A DNA stretch of 64,000 bases from Flavobacterium sp. TAB 87 (GCF_001529295.1 NZ_LLWK01000038.1:310001-374000); one strand, 5' to 3'; shown: positions 8,799 through 19,055, counted from the stretch's first letter. Notes: generated by a model not told the origin, from the letters alone. Made by a program: numbers and translations.

Positions 8799-9743
8799 TT
8801 AATTGTACAATTTATTAATTTTATCCACAATTACTTGTGCCAAACGCTCGTGGCTCTCAAATGTCCAGCCGGCTATATGTGGCGTTAATAGCGAATTTTT
8901 TGCTTGTAATAAATATTTTAAGGCTTCGGGAGTTTCACCGTCTCCAAACATGGTTTCAAAAGAAAGTTGCTCATATTCTAAAACATCCAAACCAGCACCT
9001 AGAATTTTTTGAGATTTCATAGCTTTCACTAAATCGTCAGTGACAATGTTTTTACCACGAGAGGTGTTGATGATCCAAAATGGTTTAGTAAATGAATTAA
9101 TGAAAGTAGTATCAATCATTTTATTTGTTTGTGGCGTCCACGGTAAATGCAAACTTAAAACATCCACCTTTTGTTGAAATTCGGCTAATGAAACTTGCTT
9201 CGCATTCGCATCTCCTACATCTTTCAATATATCATAACACAAAACTTCTACCTCAAAACCACATAGTTTTTTAGCAAATGCTTTGCCCATATTTCCGTAA
9301 CCAATTATACCAACCGTTTTTCCATCTAACTCATGTCCGCGATTGCTTTCTCTGTTCCAGAGTCCCGACTTAACTTCGTTATCGGCTTGATTTAATTTAT
9401 TAAAAAGTGATAAAATCACTCCCAAGGTCTGCTCGGCAACTGCATTTCTATTGCCTTCGGGAGCAGCGATTAATTGAATGTCTTTTGATGTCGCATAGTC
9501 ACAATCGATACTTTCCAATCCTGCTCCAACTCGTGCTATAAACTGCAAATTGGTGGCTTGATCCAGAAACTGCTTGTCGATTTTAAAACGACTTCGAATA
9601 ACAATTCCATTATAGTCTTTTATTTTTGCTTCGATTTCTGCTTTACTTGAGGCGAAATCGGCATGGTTTTCAAAACCTGCTGCTTCCAAACCGTTCCAAA
9701 GCACGGGATTGTTACTGTCTATGTGTAAAATTTTTATTTTCAT
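8799..9743 (-). CDS. D-2-hydroxyacid dehydrogenase (phosphoglycerate dehydrogenase-like)
   Basis: An NAD-dependent D-2-hydroxyacid dehydrogenase of 314 residues. The Rossmann motif GIIGYGNMG is at about residue 145. The catalytic arginine lies in NTSRG, and the catalytic histidine in PHIAGWTFES. There is no ACT regulatory domain, so it is a short form; the substrate could be 3-phosphoglycerate or another hydroxyacid. No serC or serB neighbour is present to support serine biosynthesis, so I leave the symbol blank. Confidence 0.85.
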   Translation of the reverse strand: MKIKILHIDSNNPVLWNGLEAAGFENHADFASSKAEIEAKIKDYNGIVIRSRFKIDKQFLDQATNLQFIARVGAGLESIDCDYATSKDIQLIAAPEGNRNAVAEQTLGVILSLFNKLNQADNEVKSGLWNRESNRGHELDGKTVGIIGYGNMGKAFAKKLCGFEVEVLCYDILKDVGDANAKQVSLAEFQQKVDVLSLHLPWTPQTNKMIDTTFINSFTKPFWIINTSRGKNIVTDDLVKAMKSQKILGAGLDVLEYEQLSFETMFGDGETPEALKYLLQAKNSLLTPHIAGWTFESHERLAQVIVDKINKLYN

Positions 9744-9941
9744 GCTGCCCTTTTTATTGCCTATTTCAGTTAGTACGATTCATTGTATTTGTAAGAGAAC
9801 CTGCCCTTCTTATTCCTTCAGCCTCCTTTTACAAAGCTATCAAAAAAAACACGGTATTGCTTTAGGAGTGTAGCATACCTTATTTTAAAAAATTAAAATC
9901 ACAAAAAAGAAACAGTCGATAATTTATAACTCTCTTTTTTT

Positions 9942-9949
9942 TAACTTTG
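9942..9949 (+). promoter_or_regulatory. -7 promoter element for nhaA
   Basis: TAACTTTG matches the Bacteroidota -7 element and lies 53 bases before the nhaA ATG. Confidence 0.55.
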
Positions 9950-10002
9950 CAAATTATGCGGTTTTAGCATAGAAAACATCTACAAAACACATCCTTTTAT
10001 AA

Positions 10003-11178
10003 ATGAAATTAACAAAAACATTCAAAGTCTTTTTTGAAAATGAAAAGTCTGGTGGTATACTTTTAATTCTCGTCACTGCACTCTCTCTCTTTCTCGCCAA
10101 TTCGGCGGTTTCTGCAGATTACGTCGCTTTTTGGAACACGCAAATTGGTCATCATACCGTTACTGATTGGATCAATGACGGACTTATGACCATCTTTTTT
10201 TTATTGATTGGGTTGGAATTAGAGCGCGAAATTTACAAAGGTGAGTTGTCTAATATTAAAAACGCAGCATTACCAATTTTTGGTGCTTTAGGCGGAATGG
10301 TCGTTCCTGCTGGATTGTTTTTGCTATTAAATTTTGGTACCGCTACGCAAAATGGTGCAGGAATACCAATGGCTACTGATATTGCTTTTGCGATTGGCGT
10401 TTTATCTTTATTGGGGAATAGAGTACCGACTTCACTGAAAATATTTTTAACAGCGCTTGCCGTTATTGATGATTTGGGTGCCATTTTGGTCATTGCTATT
10501 TTTTACACCAAATCAATCGCTTATGATAACTTAGCAATTGCTGCGGGAATTATGGGCGTTTTATTTATTTTGAACCGAATGAAAATACAAAACTTAATTC
10601 CGTATTTAGTCGGTGGTTTCATTATGTGGTATTTTATGTTAAGTTCGGGAGTTCATGCCACCATCACCGGAGTGCTACTCGCTTTTGTGATTCCGTTTTC
10701 TGGCGGAAGTAGCAAAACCACTTCTTATAAATTACAGCATTTTTTACATAAACCTGTTGCCTTTCTTATTCTGCCACTATTTGCCATGGCCAATACGTGC
10801 ATCGCGATTAATACCGATTGGCACGAAGGTTTAAGTCACCCCAATGCACTGGGAATTATTTTAGGATTAGTGGTTGGAAAACCTGTCGGAATCTTATTAT
10901 TTGCTTTTTTAAGTGTGATCTTAGGAATTTGTGCGTTACCCAGCGATGTAAAATGGAAACATATTTTAGGGGCAGGAATGTTGGGTGGAATTGGTTTTAC
11001 GATGTCGATTTTTGTAACGATACTTGCCTTTACAGATCCCGAAGTAATTACGTATTCTAAAATTGCTATTTTGATCGCTTCGCTGACTTCTGGAACAATT
11101 GGTTTTTTATTCCTGAATTCAATTTTAAAAAAGAAACACAAAAAGCATATTGATCACAAGCACCATTCTAACGCATAA
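10003..11178 (+). CDS. nhaA: Na+/H+ antiporter NhaA
   Basis: Exports Na+ in exchange for protons across the inner membrane for sodium and pH balance. The 391-residue protein has about 12 hydrophobic segments. The ion-binding aspartate pair is D156-D157 in LAVIDDLGAI, and the discontinuous-helix motif MATDIAFAIGVLSLLG is intact. Length and layout match E. coli NhaA (388 residues). The C-terminus ends in a lysine- and histidine-rich tail, which could sense pH, but this is inference. It is transcribed alone, with a terminator shared with convergent proC. Confidence 0.95.
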   Translation: MKLTKTFKVFFENEKSGGILLILVTALSLFLANSAVSADYVAFWNTQIGHHTVTDWINDGLMTIFFLLIGLELEREIYKGELSNIKNAALPIFGALGGMVVPAGLFLLLNFGTATQNGAGIPMATDIAFAIGVLSLLGNRVPTSLKIFLTALAVIDDLGAILVIAIFYTKSIAYDNLAIAAGIMGVLFILNRMKIQNLIPYLVGGFIMWYFMLSSGVHATITGVLLAFVIPFSGGSSKTTSYKLQHFLHKPVAFLILPLFAMANTCIAINTDWHEGLSHPNALGIILGLVVGKPVGILLFAFLSVILGICALPSDVKWKHILGAGMLGGIGFTMSIFVTILAFTDPEVITYSKIAILIASLTSGTIGFLFLNSILKKKHKKHIDHKHHSNA

Positions 11179-11189
11179 AATTATTTTAT

Positions 11190-11231
11190 AAAAAAAAGGA
11201 CTTTCAGCAAATGCTAAAAGTCCTTTTTTTA
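11190..11231. terminator. Bidirectional terminator between nhaA and proC
   Basis: A long stem formed by AAAAAAAGGACTTT and AAAGTCCTTTTTTT with a short inner extension, between convergent genes. Confidence 0.9.
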
Positions 11232-11246
11232 TATAGCTGATTTTGA

Positions 11247-12023
11247 TTAGCCTTTAATCTGTTTCAAAGACGTTTTTATTCCTTTAATTAAAGACGAACT
11301 AAAACCATTGTGTTCCATTTCGTTCAGTCCAACAATTGTACAACCTTGTGGTGTTGTAACTCGATCTATTAATTGTTCGGGATGCACTCTTTCTTCTAAT
11401 AACATTTTTGCCGCTCCTTTCACCGTTTGCGCAGCAATCGCCAAAGCAGTTTCCGAATCAAAACCAATTTCGATGCCCGCCTGCATGGATGCCCGTATGT
11501 AACGCAACGCGTAAGCCGTTCCGCAAGCACCTAAAACTGTCGCTGCATCCATTAATTTTTCGTCAATTACAGGAGCCGTTCCAAGATCTTGAAATAAATC
11601 TACAATTGGAAGTGCAAATTCTCTGTCCTTTTCAGGAAAAGAAATACAAGTCGCAGATTCTCCAAATTGTGCCGCAATATTTGGCATAATACGCACCACT
11701 GGATAGTCGTTATTAGTCTTCGTCTGAAGCATTTCTAAAGAAACACCACTGACCGCCGAAGCAATCGTTTTATTTTTTATTGACGGTAGAATCTCCGCCA
11801 AAACGATATCTACTTGATAGGGTTTTATGGTTAGAATTACCACGTCAGCATCTTCAATATTGTGTTTATTATCAGAAGAAACAGTAATTCCTAAATCCTG
11901 CAAATGCAAAATACTAGCCGTATTTCGTCGGGTCACGGTCACTTGATTGTTTTTTGAAAATTTAGCAATTCCTATGGCAATAGAAACTCCTAAGTTTCCT
12001 CCTCCAATAATATGTACGTTCAT
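11247..12023 (-). CDS. proC: Pyrroline-5-carboxylate reductase
   Basis: The last step of proline synthesis, reducing pyrroline-5-carboxylate with NAD(P)H. The 258-residue protein has the N-terminal nucleotide-binding motif IIGGGNLG, the VVILTIKPYQV strand, VRIMPNIAAQFGES, and the C-terminal dimer domain with DAATVLGACGTAY and the family block RVTTPQGCTIVGLNEME. It is slightly short compared with E. coli ProC (269). It follows mgtE by 11 bases on the same strand, so it may be the last gene of an rsmA-mgtE-proC unit. Confidence 0.92.
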   Translation of the reverse strand: MNVHIIGGGNLGVSIAIGIAKFSKNNQVTVTRRNTASILHLQDLGITVSSDNKHNIEDADVVILTIKPYQVDIVLAEILPSIKNKTIASAVSGVSLEMLQTKTNNDYPVVRIMPNIAAQFGESATCISFPEKDREFALPIVDLFQDLGTAPVIDEKLMDAATVLGACGTAYALRYIRASMQAGIEIGFDSETALAIAAQTVKGAAKMLLEERVHPEQLIDRVTTPQGCTIVGLNEMEHNGFSSSLIKGIKTSLKQIKG

Positions 12024-12034
12024 TGTTTAGTTTT

Positions 12035-13429
12035 TTATAATAGTTTGTCAATTAAAAACATTCCGGAAATAGAGAAATAGATAATTAAACCTGTAACATC
12101 TACTAAAGTAGCTACAAAAGGTGCCGATGCTGTGGCGGGATCCATGCCGAGTGCCCGCAGTACAAAAGGTACTAGCGAACCAGCAAGCGTTCCCCATAAA
12201 ACGATAATCACCAGCGAACAGGAGACGCTCAAGGCGATCCAAATCCAGTATTCGCCGTAATCATAAAAACCAGCCTCCTGCCAAACGAAAATTCGAATGA
12301 AGCCAATCGTTCCTAAAATAGCTCCTAAAAATAGTCCTGAAAATAGCTCCTTTTTCATCACGTACCACCAGTCGCCCAATTGTAATTCTTTTAATGCCAT
12401 GGCCCGAATAATTAAGGACGCGGCTTGTGATCCTGAATTTCCTCCACTCGAAATAATCAAGGGTACAAAAAGTGCTAACACGATTGCTTTTGAAATCTCA
12501 CCATCATAATGCCCCATCGCCGAGGCGGTGAGCATTTCTCCAAAGAACAATATGATCAACCAACCGGCTCTTTTTTTAACCAACTCCAGCAACGAAGTTT
12601 TAGTGTAGGATAAATCCAATCCTTCGGTTCCACCAAACTTCTGAATATCCTCTGTATCTCGCTGTTCAATTACATCTAAAACGTCGTCAATCGTAATTCG
12701 GCCCACTAATCTGCCCAGTTCATCAACAACCGGAATTGCTTCTAAATCGTATTTCTGCATGATGCGAGCTACCTCAACATCTTCCGCATTTACGTTAACG
12801 GAATTTAATTTTTTGATGTACACCTCACTAATAGGCGTTCTTGTAGAAGTTGTCAATAAATCTTTCAGCGAAAGTCTTCCTTTCAATCTGTTGTCGTCAT
12901 CTACCACGTAAATGGAGTGCACTCTCGAAACATTTTCAGCTTGAACCCGCATTTCCTTCACGCAAGTCAATACATTCCAATTTTCATTGACTTTTACCAA
13001 CTCTTTTCCCATCAAACCACCTGCAGAATTCTCGTCGTAACGCAGTAGGTCTACAATGTCTTTGGCGTGTTCGACGTCCATCAATTCATTGATAACTTCG
13101 GCTTTTATCTCTTGAGATAATTCTCCGATAATATCCGCTGCATCATTCGTGTCTAGCTCGTCTAGTTCTTCCGCAATTTCTTTGGGAGAAAGACGACTTA
13201 ATATGTTTTCCCGCAAATCTTCTTCTAATTCTAAAAGAATTTCTGCGGTTTGATCACTATCTAAAACCTTAAAAATATATGTAGCCTCTTCAAAATCTAG
13301 TTTTCCTAAAATTTCCGCGATATCCGCATGGTGCATATCGTTAAGCATTGCCGCAAGGTCACTGTCGTTCTTTGCTACAATATGTTTTTCTAATTGTGAT
13401 ACTAATGCCTTACTTACTTTAAACTCCAT
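12035..13429 (-). CDS. mgtE: Magnesium transporter MgtE
   Basis: A Mg2+ channel gated by cytosolic Mg2+. The 464-residue protein has the expected order. The acidic MgtE N-domain (about 1-130) has repeats such as [13 protein letters not shown] and [13 protein letters not shown]. Two CBS domains follow (about 135-255), then a five-helix membrane domain (about 290-460) with [20 protein letters not shown] and [19 protein letters not shown]. The gene overlaps the end of rsmA by 11 bases, so the two are translationally coupled. Regulation by Mg2+ through the N and CBS domains is family knowledge. Confidence 0.94.
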   Translation of the reverse strand: MEFKVSKALVSQLEKHIVAKNDSDLAAMLNDMHHADIAEILGKLDFEEATYIFKVLDSDQTAEILLELEEDLRENILSRLSPKEIAEELDELDTNDAADIIGELSQEIKAEVINELMDVEHAKDIVDLLRYDENSAGGLMGKELVKVNENWNVLTCVKEMRVQAENVSRVHSIYVVDDDNRLKGRLSLKDLLTTSTRTPISEVYIKKLNSVNVNAEDVEVARIMQKYDLEAIPVVDELGRLVGRITIDDVLDVIEQRDTEDIQKFGGTEGLDLSYTKTSLLELVKKRAGWLIILFFGEMLTASAMGHYDGEISKAIVLALFVPLIISSGGNSGSQAASLIIRAMALKELQLGDWWYVMKKELFSGLFLGAILGTIGFIRIFVWQEAGFYDYGEYWIWIALSVSCSLVIIVLWGTLAGSLVPFVLRALGMDPATASAPFVATLVDVTGLIIYFSISGMFLIDKLL

Positions 13430-14198
13430 CTGCTTCTATTTTTAGCGTCATTTCAATAAATTCTTCCACACTCAATTGCTCAGGGCGTTTATCAAAAATT
13501 ACGTCTTCCCGCAATCCATCTGATAAATTCAACGTTTTTAAACTGTTACGCATTGTCTTTCTGCGCTGTTGAAAAGCTGTTTTTACTACTGTAAAAAACA
13601 ATTTTTCTCCGCATGGCAAACTGTAATCGTCTTTTCGCTTCATAATCATCACGCCCGATTTTACCTTGGGGGGAGGATTAAAAACGTTTTCATCTACGGT
13701 AAATAAGTATTCGGTGTGGTAAAATGCTTGCGCTAAAACAGACAAAATTCCGTAGGCTTTAGAACCCTTTTTTTCGCAGATGCGTTGGGCTACTTCTCTT
13801 TGAAACATTCCTGAAAACTCGGGAATCTGATTGCGCAACTCTAACGTTCTAAAAACAATTTGAGTCGAAATATTATAAGGGAAGTTGCCAATAATAGCAA
13901 ATTGCTTTCCTTCAAAAACTTCATTTACGTCGTATCGCAAAAAATCTTTAGAGATGATTTTATCTTTTAATTTCGGATAATTGGCATCTAAATACGTAAC
14001 CGATTCAGTATCGATCTCAATTACATAGGTATCTATCGGTTTTTCGAGTAAGTATTTGGTCAGCACGCCCATTCCTGGTCCAATTTCTAGAACCTGATCG
14101 TATCCTTTTAAGCTTAATGAATCGGCAATGTCTTTGGCGATACTTTCGTCTTTTAAGAAATGTTGTCCTAAATGTTTTTTGGCTTTTACTTTTTCCAT
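13419..14198 (-). CDS. rsmA: 16S rRNA dimethyladenosine transferase RsmA (KsgA)
   Basis: Dimethylates two adjacent adenines near the 3' end of 16S rRNA during small-subunit maturation. The family opening [14 protein letters not shown] is present, as are the SAM-binding VLEIGPGMG and catalytic motif NFPYNIST. The C-terminal helical domain ends normally. I chose the ATG at 14198 ([12 protein letters not shown]) because homologues begin close to this motif; an in-frame ATG at 14225 would add nine residues. The gene overlaps the start of mgtE by 11 bases. Confidence 0.93.
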   Translation of the reverse strand: MEKVKAKKHLGQHFLKDESIAKDIADSLSLKGYDQVLEIGPGMGVLTKYLLEKPIDTYVIEIDTESVTYLDANYPKLKDKIISKDFLRYDVNEVFEGKQFAIIGNFPYNISTQIVFRTLELRNQIPEFSGMFQREVAQRICEKKGSKAYGILSVLAQAFYHTEYLFTVDENVFNPPPKVKSGVMIMKRKDDYSLPCGEKLFFTVVKTAFQQRRKTMRNSLKTLNLSDGLREDVIFDKRPEQLSVEEFIEMTLKIEADGV

Positions 14199-14340
14199 GG
14201 TGCTGATTTTATCTTCTTTGCTCACATTTTTATTTGTTGGCTTTATGTTTGATTTAAATTCTCACGCAAAGTCATGCTGCTGCAAAGGTCTTTTGTATTT
14301 TCTTTATTCTTTACTCGTTCTTCTGTTGTCTTCTTAGAAA

Positions 14341-14652
14341 TTAATGCTCGGAAATTACTTCCAATTCCGTTCGGAAAGAAAGTATTTTGTCTGCAAATAA
14401 CTGCATCGCTTCTTGTTGAAATTGCGCTTGGTGTTCTTGGTAGTATTTTTCTAAGGTTTCCTTACTGTCGGCTACATATTGTACCGAATAAGTCACGCCG
14501 CCCATTTCTTCTTCAACCAAAACTTTTACAATTCGTGCTGACGAAAAAGTATTGGTTGCCAAAATTTCAGGAATGTGCTTTTGCTGCATCCAAGTCAACC
14601 ATTGGTCGTGTATGCTTTCTTGTATATTGGTAGTAACGTTGTAAATTATCAT
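14341..14652 (-). CDS. DUF4286 family protein
   Basis: A 103-residue soluble protein of the DUF4286 family, common in Bacteroidota and of unknown function. The opening MIIYNVTTNI, then HDQWLTWMQQKHIPEIL and the central VTYSVQYVADS are typical. The predicted fold is a small ferredoxin-like dimer, similar in size to antibiotic-biosynthesis monooxygenase-like proteins, but no catalytic residues stand out. It lies between the TPR gene and rsmA on the same strand; co-transcription is possible, as no terminator separates it from the upstream TPR gene. Confidence 0.85.
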   Translation of the reverse strand: MIIYNVTTNIQESIHDQWLTWMQQKHIPEILATNTFSSARIVKVLVEEEMGGVTYSVQYVADSKETLEKYYQEHQAQFQQEAMQLFADKILSFRTELEVISEH

Positions 14653-14753
14653 TTTTTTTATATTTCAATCCTTCTGTTTTCTGAAGGTTAATTATTTCTT
14701 ATCTTATTCTTTTTAATCGTACCCTATAAAATCTTCTCTTTACTTTTGCAGAA

Positions 14754-16532
14754 TTATAAATTTGTATCACCTCTTATGGTTCGGTAGGTCTTTCTTGCTT
14801 CGACAAAATAAATACTATCTTGATGATTAAAAATGATCTTCTCGTATAATGGCTTTGCCTTTTCTGGATTTTGCAGCTTTTCATTGTAAATTTCTGCCGA
14901 AAAAAACAGCGCTTCATCTGCATAAATTCCATCACTGTGGTGGTCAATTATCAATTGAAATTGCGCCAAAGCTAAATCGTATTGTTTCAAACTTTCATGG
15001 GTTTGCCCTAATCGCAACAACGTAACAGTTTCTATTTCATTTCCTTTAAATTGATTTAAAACCAACTGAAACTGAACAATTGCTTCTTGTTTTCTGTTTT
15101 GGTATAACAAATAATCACCTTTGGCGAAGGCTTTTAAAGCCACTTGCGTAGAATCAGCAACAGTATTGTCATTGATCAATAAAAAATATTCTAACGCATC
15201 ATTTGCAATCAATTGTGTACTGGCCGACTTTAGGGTTTTAAATTGTTTTAATGCCCAAACAAAATCCGTTTTAAAATAGCTCGTTTTTGCAGCTTTTAAA
15301 CTCGCTTCGTGCGCTACAACATCATTTTTTAAATCCAATTCGATTTGCGAATAATACAGTAAAGCTTGATTGAATTTCTCTTCGAAAAGTAAGATATCTG
15401 CCAGTTCCATTTTAGCTTCTGCTATCTGATAATTGTTTAAAGGCAGATCCATCGCATTTTTAATAATGGTTCTAGCTTCTTCGGGTTTCTTCAAGTTAAA
15501 TGCAACAAAATGTGCCTGAATCAGCTGCAAAGATAAGGTAAACGGACTAATTTCAAATTTAGAAAGCAGTCCCGTTAATTCTGCATCAATCGCAGGAAAT
15601 TCTTTGTACGTAGCCTCTTCAATTTTAATCTTCATTAATTTGGTGTTGGCTTGTACCAAAACATCCAAATCCTTGGAATTTGCGATTACAAAAGTCAAAA
15701 TTTTACGTGCTACTTCTTCATCGTCTTCATCTAAAGCAAATTGGGCTAAATTGATGATACTTGCCAACGATTCGGGTTCGCGTTTATAAATTGCTTTTTC
15801 TTGAATAAATGCCTTCGAGAATTCTTGTTGTTGCACATAAAACCAACTCAAATAGTGGTTCCAATATACATCTTGGTCTTTTTGGGTGCGCAAAATTAAT
15901 GCTTTTCGCAAGGCATCTCTAAAACCAGTGTCAATATCATCGCTCATAAAGCGCGCCAATTGACTCTGAATCAAATTGCTGTTTTGTTGGCTTTGAAAAG
16001 ATTCTGTCAACAAGGTTTCAATCATCAAATCTGTTTTGCCTAGTTGTCCGTATAAAAGACCAATTTGAAAATTAAAATTATAATTGGGCTGAATAGTCGA
16101 AGCCGTTTGATAGGCTTTTAATGCATAATCCAACAATACTTTTTTCTCAAATGAATTCGCGATTCCGAAAACTTCATTCGGCTTCTGGGTAATTTTCTCT
16201 AAAGCTTGATTGTAGTAACTGTTGGCTTTCTTCTCGTCTTTTTGCAGTTGGTAATTGTAACCCAATTCGATCAACAAAGTTCCCTGTTTGTATCTGCTGT
16301 ATCTAGATTGAATGGTTTTCTCAGCCAAGTCGTACTGCTGCAATTGTTGGTAACAGTCGACAGTTCTAAGAAAATATTGAGTATTAGAAGGACTATTTGC
16401 CAGCAACTCTTCATAACTAAGTTTAGCTTTTTCAAAATCGCCTCTTTCGTAATAATATTGAGCGAGCTGCTCGTTTTGAGCGAAGGAAAGTGTAGACCAC
16501 AACAAAACGATATAGATAAAAATGTTTTTCAT
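14754..16532 (-). CDS. Secreted tetratricopeptide repeat protein
   Basis: A 592-residue protein with a signal peptide (MKNIFIYIVLLWSTLSFAQ) and many TPR units across its full length, for example YYYERGDFEKAKLSYEELL and the C-terminal tandem LRLGQTHESLKQYDLALAQF. It is probably periplasmic or anchored on the periplasmic side and acts as a scaffold; no enzyme domain is seen. It follows serS by 72 bases on the same strand, but a terminator lies between, so it likely has its own promoter. Confidence 0.82.
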   Translation of the reverse strand: MKNIFIYIVLLWSTLSFAQNEQLAQYYYERGDFEKAKLSYEELLANSPSNTQYFLRTVDCYQQLQQYDLAEKTIQSRYSRYKQGTLLIELGYNYQLQKDEKKANSYYNQALEKITQKPNEVFGIANSFEKKVLLDYALKAYQTASTIQPNYNFNFQIGLLYGQLGKTDLMIETLLTESFQSQQNSNLIQSQLARFMSDDIDTGFRDALRKALILRTQKDQDVYWNHYLSWFYVQQQEFSKAFIQEKAIYKREPESLASIINLAQFALDEDDEEVARKILTFVIANSKDLDVLVQANTKLMKIKIEEATYKEFPAIDAELTGLLSKFEISPFTLSLQLIQAHFVAFNLKKPEEARTIIKNAMDLPLNNYQIAEAKMELADILLFEEKFNQALLYYSQIELDLKNDVVAHEASLKAAKTSYFKTDFVWALKQFKTLKSASTQLIANDALEYFLLINDNTVADSTQVALKAFAKGDYLLYQNRKQEAIVQFQLVLNQFKGNEIETVTLLRLGQTHESLKQYDLALAQFQLIIDHHSDGIYADEALFFSAEIYNEKLQNPEKAKPLYEKIIFNHQDSIYFVEARKTYRTIRGDTNL

Positions 16533-16561
16533 ATTCGGTTTTTAAAATGTTGTGGCTTAAA

Positions 16562-16595
16562 AAAACCTAACCGATTTTGAAGTCTGTTAGGTTTT
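16562..16595 (-). terminator. serS terminator
   Basis: AAAACCTAAC pairs with GTTAGGTTTT around a 14-base loop just after the serS stop codon. Confidence 0.7.
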
Positions 16596-16604
16596 GCTAT
16601 AAAG

Positions 16605-17876
16605 TTAGTCTATAATGTCAAATCCGCAGTACGGACGCAATACTTCTGGAATTACAATTCCTTCAGGCGTTTGGTAATTTTCTAGAATTCCAGCCAAAAC
16701 TCGTGGTAATGCTAATGAACTTCCGTTCAATGTATGCGCCAATTGGTTTTTACCGTCTTTGTCTTTGAAACGCAATTTCAGACGATTTGCCTGAAAAGTT
16801 TCAAAATTAGAAACCGAACTAATTTCTAACCAACGTTCTTGCGCTGTAGAAAACAATTCAAAATCGTAAGTCAATGCTGCCGTGAAACCCATATCGCCAC
16901 CGCACAAACGTAAAATTCGGTACGGCAATTTTAGTTCTTGTAAAATTCCTTGAACATGTTCTACCATTCCGTCTAACGCTTTGTATGAGTTCTCTGGGTG
17001 TTCTATTCGTACAATTTCGACCTTATCAAATTGGTGCAAACGATTCAATCCACGAACGTGCGCTCCGTAAGAACCTGCTTCGCGACGGAAACAAGGCGTA
17101 TAAGCCGTATTTAAAATTGGCAAATCACTTTCGTTTATAATTACGTCGCGGTACATATTAGTCACCGGAACTTCAGCAGTCGGAATCAAATATAAATCGT
17201 CTATAGTCGAGTGGTACATTTGCCCTTCTTTGTCTGGCAATTGTCCTGTACCGTAACCTGAAGCTTCGTTTACTAACAGTGGCACTTGCACTTCGGTATA
17301 ACCTGCTTCGGTATTTTTATCTAAAAAATAATTGATCAACGCCCTTTGCAAACGCGCTCCTTTTCCTTTATAAACTGGGAAACCAGCGCCTGTTATTTTT
17401 GTTCCTAATTCGAAATCGATGATGTCGTATTTTTTTACCAATTCCCAATGTGGCATCGCTCCTTCATGCAAAACAGGAATTTCTCCTTGTTGATACACAT
17501 TTAGGTTCTCCTCGGGTGTTTTTCCTTCGGGAACAATTTCGGCCGGGAGGTTGGGTAACGTATATAATTTTTGAGTCAATGCAAAAGCCAACGCCTCTGC
17601 TTTATCTGATAAATCTTTACTTTTTTCTTTTAATACAACGGTTTTCTCTTTTAAAATGGCCGCTTTGGCTTTTTCTCCAGATTTCATCAATTCGCCAATG
17701 TCTTTGGACAATCTATTAGATTCGGATAAAACAGTGTCTAATTCTACTTGCGTAGCACGACGCTTTTCGTCCAGTTGAACCACTTCTTCAACAACACTTT
17801 GGGCATCGAAATTTCGTTTTGCCAAAGCCTTGATTACTTGCTCCTGATTTTCTCTAATAAATGTAATTTGTAACAT
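16605..17876 (-). CDS. serS: Serine-tRNA ligase
   Basis: Charges tRNA-Ser (and tRNA-Sec where present) with serine. The 423-residue class II synthetase has the long N-terminal coiled-coil arm (about 30-100) that grips the tRNA variable arm. The catalytic core has motif 2 (PCFRREAGSYG) and motif 3 (LNGSSLALPRVLAGILENYQ). Length is normal. A -7 element 22 bases before the ATG supports the start. It is cytosolic and transcribed alone. Confidence 0.96.
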   Translation of the reverse strand: MLQITFIRENQEQVIKALAKRNFDAQSVVEEVVQLDEKRRATQVELDTVLSESNRLSKDIGELMKSGEKAKAAILKEKTVVLKEKSKDLSDKAEALAFALTQKLYTLPNLPAEIVPEGKTPEENLNVYQQGEIPVLHEGAMPHWELVKKYDIIDFELGTKITGAGFPVYKGKGARLQRALINYFLDKNTEAGYTEVQVPLLVNEASGYGTGQLPDKEGQMYHSTIDDLYLIPTAEVPVTNMYRDVIINESDLPILNTAYTPCFRREAGSYGAHVRGLNRLHQFDKVEIVRIEHPENSYKALDGMVEHVQGILQELKLPYRILRLCGGDMGFTAALTYDFELFSTAQERWLEISSVSNFETFQANRLKLRFKDKDGKNQLAHTLNGSSLALPRVLAGILENYQTPEGIVIPEVLRPYCGFDIID

Positions 17877-17898
17877 AGTTTATTTTTTATAACGGTAG

Positions 17899-17906
17899 CA
17901 AATTTA
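17899..17906 (-). promoter_or_regulatory. -7 promoter element for serS
   Basis: TAAATTTG on the minus strand, 22 bases upstream of the serS ATG. Confidence 0.6.
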
Positions 17907-17948
17907 AGGAAATGTTTGGTACTTACGAGATAAAGTTGTTGTAAAAAA

Positions 17949-18060
17949 AGATTTCACTGAGACTCGCAAAAGTTACTCAGAGATTCGCTAAAATGTATCC
18001 AAAACTCAGCTTAACTTTGCGCTTTTTCTTTGCAGCTCTTTGCGAAACAACTCCTCGTGT
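17949..18060. repeat. Decayed intergenic repeat, copy 1
   Basis: A non-coding stretch with short recurring words (CAGAGATTCGCTAAAA, TTAACTTTGCGCTTT, CTTTGCGAAAC). Related words in the same order appear at 19439-19590. It has the look of a degraded dispersed repeat; no ORF or promoter is evident. Confidence 0.4.
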
Positions 18061-18064
18061 ATAA

Positions 18065-18604
18065 CTATTCTCTCTTAATTTCGTGTCCCACAAATTCTTC
18101 TAATGCCGCAAACATTTCATCTACTGAAAGTATTTCGGTATCGGGATGATTTAAAAGAAAAGCGGCATTTAAGGCTACCAAATTCTCTTCTAATTCAAAA
18201 TAAGTGTCGTTGTTCATTAGATCTCGAATCGGATTAACCCCTTCTAATTTTCCTTTGAAGAATTTATCGCGTTTTACACTGCTCATCAATCGGACTTTTT
18301 TGCATTGCGCTTGAAACAATTCCAAGTGTTTTTCGGCTCCAATTAAGGCCAATCCTTCTTCGATAAGTTCGTTTAATTCAGTGTTCCATTGCGAATTATA
18401 CACAAATTGTGCAAAGTTACCTTCCGTATAGTTGGATGCGTAATAATCTAAATAATAACTCGTCAAGGAATCTTCGTGAATCAAATCGTCATCAATTTTT
18501 TCTTCGCGCATTAAGTTAATTACCGAAATATTGGAGTTGACCACATCTTGCGGATTTTCACTTGCTGCTGCTGTTTCTGAAATAATGATGCTTCCGAATT
18601 CCAT
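18065..18604 (-). CDS. DMP19/DUF4375-like protein
   Basis: A 179-residue cytosolic protein. The segment EGNFAQFVYNSQWN followed by EEGLALIGAEKHLELF matches the core of the DMP19 (DUF4375) family, whose members include a neisserial DNA-mimic protein; the function here is unknown. The longer reading frame begins at 18769, but its first 55 residues are low-complexity and hydrophobic and read through an AT-rich spacer. I therefore place the start at the ATG at 18604 (MEFGSIIISE). The C-terminus is acidic, as in other members. Confidence 0.65.
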   Translation of the reverse strand: MEFGSIIISETAAASENPQDVVNSNISVINLMREEKIDDDLIHEDSLTSYYLDYYASNYTEGNFAQFVYNSQWNTELNELIEEGLALIGAEKHLELFQAQCKKVRLMSSVKRDKFFKGKLEGVNPIRDLMNNDTYFELEENLVALNAAFLLNHPDTEILSVDEMFAALEEFVGHEIKRE

Positions 18605-18826
18605 TTGAGTTTGTTTTAAAGAGTTGATTGCAAATTTCGGAGAAATAATTGGAGAAATAAAATGTTTTATGCTGTAGATGAATAAGATTAAAACACCTAT
18701 TTTTTTTTCGCAGATTAGTACCAATTTTTTTGGAATTGCTTTAGTGATAAAAATGATTTTTAACAGCAAATCACTCAGATTAGCACAAATTCTTTACGTT
18801 TTAGTACATAGAAAACACGTTCCAAT

Positions 18827-18997
18827 TTATTTATTTTCCGCTTCGTCAGTATTCTTTTGCTCATTCATTTTCGCAACTAAGGCTTTCAATTGTTGCGCTC
18901 TCGCTTTTTTATCAGCTTGAATTTTAGCGTTTTTTCGATTGAGTAATTTGGTATGTAACGTCTTATTTTTAGTGTTTTTTTCGGGTCCTTTTGCCAT
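18827..18997 (-). CDS. Small basic conserved-type protein (56 residues)
   Basis: A short lysine-rich frame starting MAKGPEKNTKNKTLHTKL and ending in KNTDEAENK. It is strongly charged, probably helical, with no membrane segment. A good -7 element lies 28 bases upstream on the minus strand, which supports a real gene despite the small size. Small lysine-rich proteins of this kind are common in Flavobacteriaceae. Function unknown; nucleic-acid binding is only a guess from the charge. Confidence 0.6.
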   Translation of the reverse strand: MAKGPEKNTKNKTLHTKLLNRKNAKIQADKKARAQQLKALVAKMNEQKNTDEAENK

Positions 18998-19025
18998 GCT
19001 TTACAATCTTGTTGAGTTACAATTG

Positions 19026-19033
19026 CAAAGATA
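19026..19033 (-). promoter_or_regulatory. -7 promoter element for the 56-residue gene
   Basis: TATCTTTG on the minus strand, 28 bases before the ATG at 18997. Confidence 0.55.
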
Positions 19034-19055
19034 AATGAATAGTTAGAGCAGAAAT

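Noticed and set aside
18605..18769. Extended N-terminus of the DMP19-like protein
   Set aside because: The 55 extra residues are low-complexity, hydrophobic and derived from an AT-rich spacer.
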